From Actinocorallia longicatena (GTDB lineage Bacteria > Actinomycetota > Actinomycetes > Streptosporangiales > Streptosporangiaceae): a stretch of DNA of 64,000 nt. Location: positions 1-64,000 of the forward strand of contig NZ_BAAAUV010000015.1 in assembly GCF_039534125.1 (NCBI RefSeq), in the 5' to 3' direction. Both the position numbers and the translations under genes were made by a program. Below are positions 35,210 through 43,980 of this stretch, one piece after another; position 1 is the first letter of the stretch; each line of letters opens with the position of its first letter. Under the pieces are notes generated by a model, which was not told where the DNA came from, did no database searches, and worked only from the letters and a program-made list of their open reading frames with translations.

Positions 35210-36751
35210 CTACCGGGTGAAACGACGGACGATCTTCACGGAGTTGTTCTTCCTGGACGTCTCCACGCTGGAGGTCCGCACCGAGGCCGAGAGCGTCTTC
35301 CGCACGGACCTCTTCAGCCGGGGAACACGGAACCTCACCGTGATCACGGCCTTCCGGGCGGCGCGGAAGTCGGCGAACGTGCACCGGATGCCGGTCCTGC
35401 CCTGGCGCTTGCAGCCCTTCACGGAGAGGATCTTCACTCCGCGGGGCAGCGTGCCGGTGAGGACGACCTTCTTCGCGCTCGTGTTCCCCTTGTTGGCCAG
35501 GGTCAGCCTGAGGGAGGCCGTCCGGCCGGACTTCAGCCTCCCGCTGACCGATCCCGTCAGCTTCAGATCGGCCCGCAGGACGGCGTCCGGCTTGAGGATC
35601 AGCGTGCCGAGTTCGGCCCCGTTGTCGGCGGGGTTCTTCTCCGGCGAGGTGGAGGTCGCGGCGGCGGTCGCCTTCGGGCTCTGGCCGGGCGTCCCGGTGA
35701 GCTTCCCGGTGACGGTCACCTTCCTGCTCTGACCCTGGGCGATGCCGCCCTGGTCGCAGCTGACGGTCGTGCCGGCGACGGCACAGCCGGGCGCGGTGAC
35801 GCCGGTCAGGCCGGGAACCCGGACGACGGTCTTCACACCGGTCGCGTCACGGTCGCCGCCGTCGGAGGTGGTGACCTGGTAGGCGACGGTCGTGCCGGGC
35901 TTGGCCCGGACGGGGCCCGTGAGGGTGACCTTGAGGTCGGACTCCAGCGGCTTCGGCGGCGGCTGGACCCGTCCGCCGATGGCCTGGGCGACGGTGCCGA
36001 AGTCGACCGGCTGGGTCCGGGCCCAGGTCAGGAACTGGTCGATGACCTGGGCGGAGACGCCGTAGTCATCGGCGCAGGTGCCGGCCGGGCAGACGTCGTG
36101 GAAGGTCAGCGGCAGCCAGGCGCCGCCGGCCTGGACGGCGTTGTTCACATACCGCTTGAGGTCGTCGGCCGTGGTCCCGCTCTTGAACGAGGCGGGCGCC
36201 CGGACGGCGAACCGGTCGGCCGGCGGCAGGGTCTCGGCCGCGACGGGCGTGCCGTCGGGACGGATCGGGCCGGTGCGACGGGCGTTGTCGTAGCCGCAGG
36301 CCCGCGCCGCGTCCTGGACGGCCCCGTCGTACTCGCCGAAGGGGTAGGCGAGGCTGCTGACCTTCAGGCCCTGCTGGAGCAGTGTGGTGCGGCTGTCGCA
36401 CAGCTCGCGGCGCAGATCGTCGGCGCCGAGCCCGGCCAGGTGGGGATGGGAGATCGTGTGCCCGCCGATCTCGTGGCCCTGGTTCTGGAGGTCCTTGACC
36501 TGCTGCCAGCTCAGGTTGCCGCCCCCGCCGACGCGCCCGGTGATGACGTAGAACGTCGCCTTCACCCCGTGCTTGTTCAGCACCGGAAGGGCGTTGGCGA
36601 ACTGGCTGGAGAGGGCGTCGTCGAAGGTCAGGGTGAGGACGGGCCTGCCGGGCGCCGCGGCGTGGGCGGGCGCGGCGACGGCTGACAGGGCGGAGCCCGC
36701 GGCGAGGACGGAGAGGGTGAGGGCCGCGGCTCGGGTCTTCAGGGAGGGCAT
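35210..36751 (-). CDS. Secreted NodB polysaccharide deacetylase with DUF11/CARDB-like domains
   Basis: 513 residues from ATG 36751 with GGAG upstream. A signal peptide ends near AHAAAPG. The NodB domain (about 38-250) has LTFDDA, GGHTISHPHL, LAYPFGEYD and LTFHDV, so base and metal ligands are intact. The C-terminal half holds two beta-sandwich repeats of the DUF11/CARDB type (VTLTGPVRAKPGTTVAYQVTTSDGG; LKLTGSVSGRLKSGRTASLRLTLANKGN), ending in an Arg/Lys-rich tail that may bind cell wall or anionic polymer. Paralogue of the next gene upstream (36837-38378). Confidence 0.85.
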   Translation of the reverse strand: MPSLKTRAAALTLSVLAAGSALSAVAAPAHAAAPGRPVLTLTFDDALSSQFANALPVLNKHGVKATFYVITGRVGGGGNLSWQQVKDLQNQGHEIGGHTISHPHLAGLGADDLRRELCDSRTTLLQQGLKVSSLAYPFGEYDGAVQDAARACGYDNARRTGPIRPDGTPVAAETLPPADRFAVRAPASFKSGTTADDLKRYVNNAVQAGGAWLPLTFHDVCPAGTCADDYGVSAQVIDQFLTWARTQPVDFGTVAQAIGGRVQPPPKPLESDLKVTLTGPVRAKPGTTVAYQVTTSDGGDRDATGVKTVVRVPGLTGVTAPGCAVAGTTVSCDQGGIAQGQSRKVTVTGKLTGTPGQSPKATAAATSTSPEKNPADNGAELGTLILKPDAVLRADLKLTGSVSGRLKSGRTASLRLTLANKGNTSAKKVVLTGTLPRGVKILSVKGCKRQGRTGIRCTFADFRAARKAVITVRFRVPRLKRSVRKTLSASVRTSSVETSRKNNSVKIVRRFTR

Positions 36752-36793
36752 GCGGGCTCCGAAAGTCGGTCATTCAGGTCTATGAGAGACGCG

Positions 36794-36822
36794 AAAAGGG
36801 GCCGCCCGGTTCGGACGGCCCC
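36794..36822 (-). terminator. Intrinsic terminator of the upstream deacetylase
   Basis: On the minus strand GGGGCCGTCC / GGGCGGCCCC arms (one G-U) around GAACC end in TTTT. It lies 15 bp after the stop at 36837 and before the next deacetylase gene, so the two paralogues are probably separate units. Confidence 0.75.
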
Positions 36823-36836
36823 TCGGAAAGTTTTTG

Positions 36837-38378
36837 CTACTTGACGAACTTTCGGACGATCCGCACCTTGTTGTTCTTCTTGGTGGTCTCGGCGGAGGTC
36901 GTGGTCACCTTGGCGGTGAAGGCGACCTTGACGGCCTTCTTCAGCTTCGGCGTCTTGAACTTCACCCAGATGGTGTGGGTCGCGCCCGGCTTGAACGAGG
37001 AGGCCTTGCACTTGATCGCGTGCTTGCCGTACCGCTTGCAGCCCGCGACCGAGACGATCTTCAGGCCCTTGGGGAGCTGGGCGATCAGGACGACGTTCTT
37101 CGCCGTGCCGCCGCCCCGGTTCACCAGGGTCAGCTTCAGCTTGGCGGTCTTCTTGGACTTGAGCGCGCCGAGCGTGCTCGCCTTGAGCGCCATGTCGGCC
37201 TTGAGCTTGGCGGACGCCTTGAGGAGCAGGGTGCCGAACTCGCTCTTGTTCGGGAGCGCCCACTCGGTGGAGGTGGTCGTCGCGTCGGCGGAGACCTTGA
37301 CGACCGCGCCGACGGCGCCGTTCACCTTGCCGGTGACGATGACCTTCTTCTCGGTGGTCGCGGCGATCGCGCCCTGGTCACAGGTGATGACCGTGCCGGC
37401 GACCGCGCAGCCCGGAGCCTTGATCCCGGTCAGCGCGGGGGCGTTGACGACGGTCTTCACGCCGTTGGCCGCCGTCAGGCCGCCGTTGGTGGTGCTCACG
37501 GTGTAGGCGGCGGTCGTACCGGCCTTGGCCTGCGCCGGGCCCTCGACGGCCGTCTTCAGGTCGGCCGCGCGGGACGGGCCGGGCACGGCGGGCTTCTCGG
37601 CCCCGCCGACGACCTGGTCCATCGTCTTGAACTCGACGTTCGGGTTGGCCTTCGCCCAGGTCAGGAACTGGTCCATGACGTTGGCGCCGACCCCGTAGTC
37701 GTCGGCGCAGGGCGCCGTGCCGCACACGGTGTGGAAGGTGATCGGCAGCCAGCCGCCGCCCGCGTCGATGGCGTTCTCGACGTAGTTCTCGATCGTGGCC
37801 GCGGTCGTCTTGTTGTCGAAGGACGCGGGGGCGCGCACGGCCATGACGTCGGCGGCGGGGAGCGTCTCGGCGGCGACCGGGCCGCCGTCGGGACGGATCG
37901 GGCCGACCCGGCGGGCGGCGTTGTAGCCGCAGTCGCGCGCGGCCTGCTGGACGCCCGCGTCGTAGTGGCCGAACGGGTAGGCCAGCGTCGTGACCCTGAC
38001 GCCGAGCGCCTTCAGGTCGACCCGGCTGTTGCACAGCTCGTCGCGGACCTCGTTCTGGGTCAGCTTCAGCATGTCGGAGTGGGACACGGTGTGCCCGCCG
38101 ACCTCGTGCCCCTGGTTCTGCAGGCCCTTGATCTGGCCCTCGGTCATGATGCCGTTGCCGCCGATGCGACGGCTGACGATGTAGAAGCTGCCCTTGACCC
38201 CGTGCTTGTTGAGCACCGGGAGCGCGTTCTCGATCTGGTTCGACAGGCCGTCGTCGAAGGTCAGGCTGACCACGACCTTGCCGGGGGCGGCGCTTGCGGG
38301 GGCGGCCGGGTAGACCGCGGCGCCCGCGGCCACGGCCGACAGGCCGATGGCCAGGCAGCGCATCTTGAGTGAGGACAT
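36837..38378 (-). CDS. Secreted NodB polysaccharide deacetylase with DUF11/CARDB-like domains (paralogue)
   Basis: 513 residues from ATG 38378 with CGGAG upstream. A signal peptide ends near ASAAPGK. NodB motifs LTFDDGLSNQ, GGHTVSHSDM, LAYPFGHYD and ITFHTV are intact. The two C-terminal beta repeats contain a Lys-rich tail (KKNNKVRIVRKFVK) where the neighbour has Arg. Length and domain order equal the adjacent gene, pointing to tandem duplication followed by divergence. Predicted to remove acetyl groups from an amino-sugar polymer outside the cell. Confidence 0.85.
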   Translation of the reverse strand: MSSLKMRCLAIGLSAVAAGAAVYPAAPASAAPGKVVVSLTFDDGLSNQIENALPVLNKHGVKGSFYIVSRRIGGNGIMTEGQIKGLQNQGHEVGGHTVSHSDMLKLTQNEVRDELCNSRVDLKALGVRVTTLAYPFGHYDAGVQQAARDCGYNAARRVGPIRPDGGPVAAETLPAADVMAVRAPASFDNKTTAATIENYVENAIDAGGGWLPITFHTVCGTAPCADDYGVGANVMDQFLTWAKANPNVEFKTMDQVVGGAEKPAVPGPSRAADLKTAVEGPAQAKAGTTAAYTVSTTNGGLTAANGVKTVVNAPALTGIKAPGCAVAGTVITCDQGAIAATTEKKVIVTGKVNGAVGAVVKVSADATTTSTEWALPNKSEFGTLLLKASAKLKADMALKASTLGALKSKKTAKLKLTLVNRGGGTAKNVVLIAQLPKGLKIVSVAGCKRYGKHAIKCKASSFKPGATHTIWVKFKTPKLKKAVKVAFTAKVTTTSAETTKKNNKVRIVRKFVK

Positions 38379-38452
38379 TCGAGCTCCGAGCTGTGGGGTG
38401 GTCGAGCAGGCGAAGAGACGGCTTCGGCCGAGCTGCGGCCGGGCCGGGGGGA

Positions 38453-39427
38453 TCAGAGGTTGTAGACGCGGAAGTCCGTGAACTCGAACTCGCACCGGTC
38501 CGCCCGGACGCCCACGGCGCCCTGGTTGGTGATGACGTGCCCGCCGGTCCCCCGGTCGGTCACCGAGAGCAGCTGACGGCCGCCCTGCTTGACCGTGATG
38601 ACGGCCGCGTCGCCCGCGGACCGGATCGAGAGGGAGAAGGACTGCCATTTGCCGTAGGGGACCGTGTAGCCCGTCTGGCCGAGCTCGTGGTAGGTCCCGC
38701 CGTTCTCGGTCCCGCCGGCGAGCTTCTTCTTGATGACGATCGAGTTGTCACGCCGGTTGAGCGACACGACGTACAGCTCGAACTGGGTCTGGTAGCGCAG
38801 CCACACGTGGATGCCGTCGGTGTCGGGCCCGCCGCTGCGCAGCCCGAGGTTGCGGATCTTCAGATCGACCCGGACGTCCTTCATGTCGCGCCGCTTGGTG
38901 TCGGCGCGGAAGATGTTGGACCCGGTCCCGTTGGAGGACTCGGCGTTCGGCTCCGCGCTGTCGGGGTAGCCGGAGTAGCCGACCCCGTTGCGCCGGAACA
39001 GCGAGCCGCTGGTGACCTCCCAGATCGGGGAGGTGGCGCCGGCCCGGTTCCACTTGGCCCAGGCGTTGGTGACCAGGCGGTCCGGTCCGTCGAAGGTGTC
39101 GTTGATGACGGCGCCGGGAGCGGGCGTGTCGTTCGGCGGGGGCGGCGTGGTGGTGCCGGGGGCGGGAGTGCTCCCGCCGCCCTTCTTCTTGCCGGTCTTG
39201 CCGTCGAGACCGGGGCCGACCGGGTACAGCGGACCGACCTGGAAGGGGCCGTCGGCGAGGACCTGCGGCGCGTCCTTCGCGCCCTTGTCCTTGCCTCCGC
39301 TCTTCGGCGAGGCGGACGTCGAAGGCACGTCATCAGGGGTGACGACCTTGGGCGGCGCGGTGCTGCACGCGCTCGTGACCAGTACCGCTGCTAGTCCCAG
39401 CAGTACCGGGAGTGACCGGCGTTCCAT
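38453..39427 (-). CDS. Lipoprotein with concanavalin-like C-terminal domain
   Basis: 324 residues from ATG 39427 (GGGGAG four bases upstream; a GTG at 39430 is possible). Signal peptide with lipobox VTSAC. A low-complexity Lys/Gly/Pro/Thr linker of about 90 residues follows. The C-terminal 210 residues (NDTFDGPDRLVTNAWAKWN, RDMKDVRVDLKIRNLG, VGVRADRCEFEFTDFRVYNL) form a LamG/ConA-like jelly-roll, likely sugar-binding. Paralogue of 39498-40313. Position inside the exopolysaccharide block suggests it binds or processes the polymer at the membrane. Confidence 0.75.
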   Translation of the reverse strand: MERRSLPVLLGLAAVLVTSACSTAPPKVVTPDDVPSTSASPKSGGKDKGAKDAPQVLADGPFQVGPLYPVGPGLDGKTGKKKGGGSTPAPGTTTPPPPNDTPAPGAVINDTFDGPDRLVTNAWAKWNRAGATSPIWEVTSGSLFRRNGVGYSGYPDSAEPNAESSNGTGSNIFRADTKRRDMKDVRVDLKIRNLGLRSGGPDTDGIHVWLRYQTQFELYVVSLNRRDNSIVIKKKLAGGTENGGTYHELGQTGYTVPYGKWQSFSLSIRSAGDAAVITVKQGGRQLLSVTDRGTGGHVITNQGAVGVRADRCEFEFTDFRVYNL

Positions 39428-39497
39428 CACGCTCCCCGTGATCCTATGTCGGCCTAAGAGTATGGCGTAACACTGGTGTATAGCGCCACTTGTCTAC

Positions 39498-40313
39498 TTA
39501 AAGCGCATACACCTTGAAATCCGAGAACTCGAATTCACAGTTGTCGGCCCGGATGCCCACCGCACCGGCTTTGGTGATCTGCGGACCGCGGTCGGCTTTC
39601 AGGGGCATCCGGGTGCCCTTGTCCTCCGCCTTCAGGATCAGCCGGTCGTTCACGAAGATCATGATGGTGACGGTGGGGCCGGTGTTCTGGATGGTGACGC
39701 TGAACGGCTGCCACAGCCCCTCCGGGACGCTGTAGGGCTCCCGCTGGATCTCCGCGTAGTGGCCACCATTGGACGATCCGCCGGGCAGCTTCCGCTTGAC
39801 GACGACCGTGTTGTCGCGGCGGTTGAGCGTCACGGCGTAGAGGTCGCGCTCGCTCTGCCAGCGCAGGAACAGGTGGACGCCGTCCCAGCCGCCCGAGGTG
39901 GCCTGCTTGCTCAGCCCGAGGTTGCGCAGCTTCAGGTCGACCCGGACGTCGCGGAAGTTCTTCTGCCGCGTCGTCATGCGGAAGACCGAGGAGTTGTTCC
40001 CGGTCCTGGACAGCTTGTCGGGAAGCTTCGCGTCGGGCCTGCCGGACCAGCCGACGCCGTCGCGCAGGAACAGCGAACCGCTGGTGACGTCCCACTGCTG
40101 GGACCGGACGCCCTTGCCCTTGTTCCAGTGCGCGTACTCGTTGGTCAGCAGCCTGTTCCGGCCCGAGAGGTCGGCGGAGAACAGCGGCTCACCCGGGGAG
40201 GGCGGTGTGACGGCCGGAGTGGGCGCGGACACGGGGTCGGGCGTCGCGGTGGAGGGGGAGCAGGCCGTCGCCGCGAGCACGACGACGGCGCAGCTCAGAA
40301 CGAGCCTCTTCAC
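39498..40313 (-). CDS. Lipoprotein with concanavalin-like domain (paralogue, short linker)
   Basis: 271 residues from GTG 40313, six bases after the upstream deacetylase. Lipobox LAATAC. Shares with its neighbour the phrases VTSGSLFLRDGVGWSG, DVRVDLKLRNLGL, LYAVTLNRRDNTVVVKRKL and VGIRADNCEFEFSDFKVYAL, but its linker is only about 25 residues. Same predicted jelly-roll fold and membrane location. Part of the operon beginning at 45272. Confidence 0.75.
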   Translation of the reverse strand: MKRLVLSCAVVVLAATACSPSTATPDPVSAPTPAVTPPSPGEPLFSADLSGRNRLLTNEYAHWNKGKGVRSQQWDVTSGSLFLRDGVGWSGRPDAKLPDKLSRTGNNSSVFRMTTRQKNFRDVRVDLKLRNLGLSKQATSGGWDGVHLFLRWQSERDLYAVTLNRRDNTVVVKRKLPGGSSNGGHYAEIQREPYSVPEGLWQPFSVTIQNTGPTVTIMIFVNDRLILKAEDKGTRMPLKADRGPQITKAGAVGIRADNCEFEFSDFKVYAL

Positions 40314-40319
40314 GATCTC

Positions 40320-41084
40320 TCATTCAGTCTGGGCGGATGGCAGTGCGGTGCAGAAGCCCTTCTTGCGGATGCCCTCGATGACCTTGGGCAGGGCTTCGAC
40401 CGTCGCGAAGGAGTTTCGCACACCATCGTGCAGAAGGACCGTTTGCTCCTCCGGAACGGGAGGCTTCACTTCGAGCTGCTTGATCACCGTGTCGGCGATG
40501 TCGTCCGGCTTGCGGCCGCGCCAGTCGTTGGTGTCGATGTCCCAGTAGTCGAAGATCAGCGCGGGCTTGAACTTGTTGACCTCGAGGACCACGTTCTGGC
40601 TGATGTTGCCGAACGGAGGCCGGAAGTAGGTCGGCTTGGGGGCGCCGGCCTCGATCAGGGCGTCCTGGGTCTTCTGGATCTGCTCCCTGACCTGGGCCCG
40701 GGACAGGTCCGCGAGGTGCGGGTGGTCCCAGCTGTGGTTCTGGACCGAGTGACCGTCGGCGATCTCCGCCTTGATCATCTCGGGGTGCTTGACCGCCTTG
40801 GAGCCGAGCGCGAAGAAGACCGCCTTCACGTCGTAGGCGCGCAGCACCTCCAGGACCTGCGGGGTGTAGGCGTCGGGGCCGTCGTCGAAGGAGAGGATGA
40901 CCTTGCCCTTGGAGCAGGTGTTGGTCTTGTCCGCGCTCGCCAGGGCCGCCTCGTCGACGACCCGGGTCGCCTTCAGCTCGACGTCCTTCAGCTCCTCGGG
41001 GCGGGTCAGGTTGTAGGCGAGAGAACCGGTCGCCGCGAGGACGACCATGCCCGCCGCCAGCTCCATGAGCCTGAGGCGAATCAC
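40320..41084 (-). CDS. Membrane-anchored NodB polysaccharide deacetylase
   Basis: 254 residues from GTG 41084, overlapping the upstream gene by four bases (GTGA). One N-terminal helix serves as signal-anchor. All five NodB motifs are intact: LSFDDGPD, NHSWDHPHL, YFRPPFGN, DTNDWRG and VLLHDG. This is the clearest catalytic deacetylase in the block and should act on nascent amino-sugar polymer outside the membrane. Confidence 0.88.
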   Translation of the reverse strand: MIRLRLMELAAGMVVLAATGSLAYNLTRPEELKDVELKATRVVDEAALASADKTNTCSKGKVILSFDDGPDAYTPQVLEVLRAYDVKAVFFALGSKAVKHPEMIKAEIADGHSVQNHSWDHPHLADLSRAQVREQIQKTQDALIEAGAPKPTYFRPPFGNISQNVVLEVNKFKPALIFDYWDIDTNDWRGRKPDDIADTVIKQLEVKPPVPEEQTVLLHDGVRNSFATVEALPKVIEGIRKKGFCTALPSAQTE

Positions 41085-42607
41085 GGCGCGACCTCCTGGT
41101 CGATCTTGAGCTGGGGCTTGAAGAAGGTGAGCGGCTTGAGGTAGCCGTCGACGCCGAACTTGACGCCGCCCGCCACGATCTCCGGCAGGAACTTCACGGT
41201 GAGCGGCTGGGCCATCCCGGTGATGTTCACGACGAGCGTGTTGTCCGGGCCGGTGCCCGACACCTTGATCGCGACCGTCCGGGTGGGACTGGCGGCGAGG
41301 TCGGCCTTGCCGAGCTCCTTGACCAGGTCGCCGCCGTTGAGCGTCTGACGGACGACCATCTCGTCGCGGCCCACGGCCACGACCAGGGAGCCGGTGTGCG
41401 TCGCGCCCTCGCCGTCACGGACGGAGAAGAAGGCGATCTGCCGGTTGATCGGCGCCTTGATGACGGTGCTCAGCGTGTAGTCGCGCCAGCGGGTGGTGTT
41501 GACGGTGTCGAGCTTGCAGTTGCCGTACTCGCGCGAGTAGACGTACAGGTTGCCCTTGAGGGTCTGGCACGCCACCGTGTAAGGGCCGGTCCACTTGACC
41601 TGGGTCAGGTTGGCGGGAGGCGGCGCGGGGATCGTGCCCCGGACGTCCTTGAGGAGCGTCGCGACCGTGGTCGTCGACCGGACGCCGATGCGCGGCAGCC
41701 GGTACCGGTTGGAGTTCTTGGTGACGCCGTCCACCTGCCCGGAGGGGACGTCCTCGCCGTAGAAGGCGTAGTCGAAGCCCGCGCTCTTCAGCAGCTTCTC
41801 GGTGCGGACCTGGATCCGGTCGAGGTTGTTGCTGTTGCGCGGGTCGCCGTTGGGATAGGAGAACGCGACGGCCGGGCCGCCCAGGTGCTTCTTGAAGAAG
41901 TCCTGGGTCCTGGCGAGGTCGGCGGTGATCCGGTCGTCCCACTGCTCGGGGGTCTCCGGCTCGCCGTCCACCATCATGCGGTTGGTGAAGGAGACGCCGA
42001 CATCGCCCGGGACGTCGACGGAGTTCGCCGAGTCGTCGGTGTGCGAGCCGAACTCCCACCGGCCGGTCCCGCGCAGCTTCTTGAGCTGGTCGAAGGACAG
42101 GAAGTAGGACGGGGTGCCCGCCTGGACGATCTCGCTGGTGGTCAGGAACGTCACGGCGTTGAAGCCGAGCTCCTTCAGCACCGGGTCGACGTTGGTCCAG
42201 TCGGTGATGTGGCCGCCGTCGAAGGTCAGCAGCAGCGCCTTCGGCGGGAGCTCGACGCTCTCGCCGTTGACGAGCTTCTGCACCTGGTCGAGCGTCACGG
42301 TCTGGAAACCCGCGGTCTTCATCGCCCGCATGTGCTCGGCGAACAGCTCGCGCGACAGCGTGGTCCCGGCGTGGTCGGTGTCGGAGACGCCGTGGTAGGC
42401 GAGGGTGACGACCGAGCCCGCGAAGGCGGGCATCTTCTTGGCGTCGGCGATGGCGATCTCGTCGAGCCTGCCGCTCGCCGGCTTCACCTGGTCGGGATCG
42501 AAGGGCTGGCTGACCTTGATCCAGGCGACCATGACGAAGCCGAGAGCGACGATGAACAGCGTGCCGCTGATCTTGCGGATGAAACTGGATCCGGCTGACT
42601 CGCTCAT
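41081..42607 (-). CDS. NodB-fold membrane protein with a disabled metal site
   Basis: 508 residues from ATG 42607, two bases after the GT2 stop. A membrane helix (TLFIVALGFVMVAWIKV) anchors the NodB-like domain. Motif 1 reads TFDG (128-131) instead of TFDD, and motif 2 reads HTDDS (189-193) instead of H-T-x-x-H, so the metal-binding Asp and second His are gone. The last 190 residues (from about 330) are a beta-rich domain (VYSREYGNCKLDTVNTTRWRDYTLSTVIKAP). Probably a non-catalytic carbohydrate-binding or scaffold partner of the synthase, or an enzyme using other chemistry. Confidence 0.75.
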   Translation of the reverse strand: MSESAGSSFIRKISGTLFIVALGFVMVAWIKVSQPFDPDQVKPASGRLDEIAIADAKKMPAFAGSVVTLAYHGVSDTDHAGTTLSRELFAEHMRAMKTAGFQTVTLDQVQKLVNGESVELPPKALLLTFDGGHITDWTNVDPVLKELGFNAVTFLTTSEIVQAGTPSYFLSFDQLKKLRGTGRWEFGSHTDDSANSVDVPGDVGVSFTNRMMVDGEPETPEQWDDRITADLARTQDFFKKHLGGPAVAFSYPNGDPRNSNNLDRIQVRTEKLLKSAGFDYAFYGEDVPSGQVDGVTKNSNRYRLPRIGVRSTTTVATLLKDVRGTIPAPPPANLTQVKWTGPYTVACQTLKGNLYVYSREYGNCKLDTVNTTRWRDYTLSTVIKAPINRQIAFFSVRDGEGATHTGSLVVAVGRDEMVVRQTLNGGDLVKELGKADLAASPTRTVAIKVSGTGPDNTLVVNITGMAQPLTVKFLPEIVAGGVKFGVDGYLKPLTFFKPQLKIDQEVAP

Positions 42608-42609
42608 GC

Positions 42610-43980
42610 CTACGCGGCCTTTCCGGCCCGCGCGACGCGACGTTCCTGCTTGGAGATGTTGGTCGTGCCCGCGGTCGACGGCCGGGTGCCCCACTTGCCG
42701 TCGCGGATCCGCAGGATCGCCCAGACGAGCTGGGGAGAGAACGAGATGTAGAAGAACGTTCCGAAGAACGCGTACAGCCACAGCCCGTCGTTCCGGAACA
42801 TCCGGTAGAGGAGCGCGAACGCCATCGCGACCATGTAGAGGCCGAGGAAGTAGATGATCGGGAACTTGCCGCCCATGATCGGCACGGCGAGGCTGTAGGC
42901 GATGACGAACGGGCTGAGCAGCCCCGCCATCGTCTGGATCGCGATCGGCAGCAGCGCGAGAGGGCGCGAACGCCACACGTGCGACAGCAGCATGGGCCCC
43001 TCGCGGGACCAGGACTTCTTCCAGCGGAGCTGCTGCTTGAAGAACTTCCTGTACTCGTCGGGGGCGTCGGTCCACGCCTCGGCCTGCGAGTCGTAGATGG
43101 TCTTCCAGCCGGTCTTGATGACACGGGCCGTCAGGGCGCGGTCGTCGCCGTGGGTGCACTCGCGGCCGAGGAAGGTCTGGTTCTCCCACTGGTCGAGCAG
43201 CGGCGTCACCGCGGCCCTGCGGTAGGCGGCGAAGCAGCCCGAGCAGCAGGTGACCGCGTTGAGGACCGACTCGGCGCTCTTCAGGAGCTGGAAGGAGACG
43301 TAGTAGCGCGCGGCCTGCATGCGGGTCAGCGCGTTGGTCTCGGCGTTGCGGACGTAGGTGAGCCCGGAGATGGCGCCCACCTTCTTGTCGGCGAAGCCCT
43401 GGACGAGCTTGTAGACCGCGTTCGGCGCCGGCATCGAGTCGGAGTCGACGAACACCAGGATCTCGGCCCTGGTCTCCCTGATGCCGACGGCCATCGCCTT
43501 GCGCTTGCCCTGGTTGACCCCGGGATTGACGCAGCGGACCCGGCCCGGCGCGTACTGCGACGCCGCCTCGACCATGTGGTCCCAGGTGTCGTCGGTCGAG
43601 CCGTCGTTGATGACGACGATCTCCAGCAGGTGCGGCGGGTACTCCAGCGCCATCAGCGAGTGGATGGTCCGCGCGACCGCGCTGCTCTCGTTGTAGGCGG
43701 GCACGACGATCGCGATGGACGGCGTGATGCCGGCGTCGCGGGGCGGCCGGTAGAACGCCGCGAGCAGGAAGCGGCTGAGCATGTAGCCCGCGACCAGGAT
43801 CGTGTACAGCGGGATGAAGATGTTGCCCCGCATGAACATGACCTTGACGATCACGTGCCAGAGGATGATGGCGCAGACGGACGTGATCCCGATGAAGGCG
43901 GCGACCTTGCCGACGACACTGGGTGAGACCTTGTTCCTGGGCAGCCGCGACCGCGGCACGTCCCCCGTCGTCTCGTCCAT
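42610..43980 (-). CDS. Processive family-2 glycosyltransferase (hyaluronan/chitin/cellulose synthase-like)
   Basis: 456 residues from ATG 43980, overlapping the dehydrogenase stop by one base. Two membrane helices lead in; the GT-A domain has VVPAYNES, VINDGSTDD, VDSDS (DxD), GDDRALT and QQLRWKKSW (Q-x-x-R-W), the full processive set. At least four helices follow to form the export channel. It polymerises a nucleotide sugar and pushes the chain across the membrane. The paired nucleotide-sugar dehydrogenase suggests uronic acid in the product; neighbouring deacetylases suggest N-acetyl sugars. Confidence 0.88.
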   Translation of the reverse strand: MDETTGDVPRSRLPRNKVSPSVVGKVAAFIGITSVCAIILWHVIVKVMFMRGNIFIPLYTILVAGYMLSRFLLAAFYRPPRDAGITPSIAIVVPAYNESSAVARTIHSLMALEYPPHLLEIVVINDGSTDDTWDHMVEAASQYAPGRVRCVNPGVNQGKRKAMAVGIRETRAEILVFVDSDSMPAPNAVYKLVQGFADKKVGAISGLTYVRNAETNALTRMQAARYYVSFQLLKSAESVLNAVTCCSGCFAAYRRAAVTPLLDQWENQTFLGRECTHGDDRALTARVIKTGWKTIYDSQAEAWTDAPDEYRKFFKQQLRWKKSWSREGPMLLSHVWRSRPLALLPIAIQTMAGLLSPFVIAYSLAVPIMGGKFPIIYFLGLYMVAMAFALLYRMFRNDGLWLYAFFGTFFYISFSPQLVWAILRIRDGKWGTRPSTAGTTNISKQERRVARAGKAA

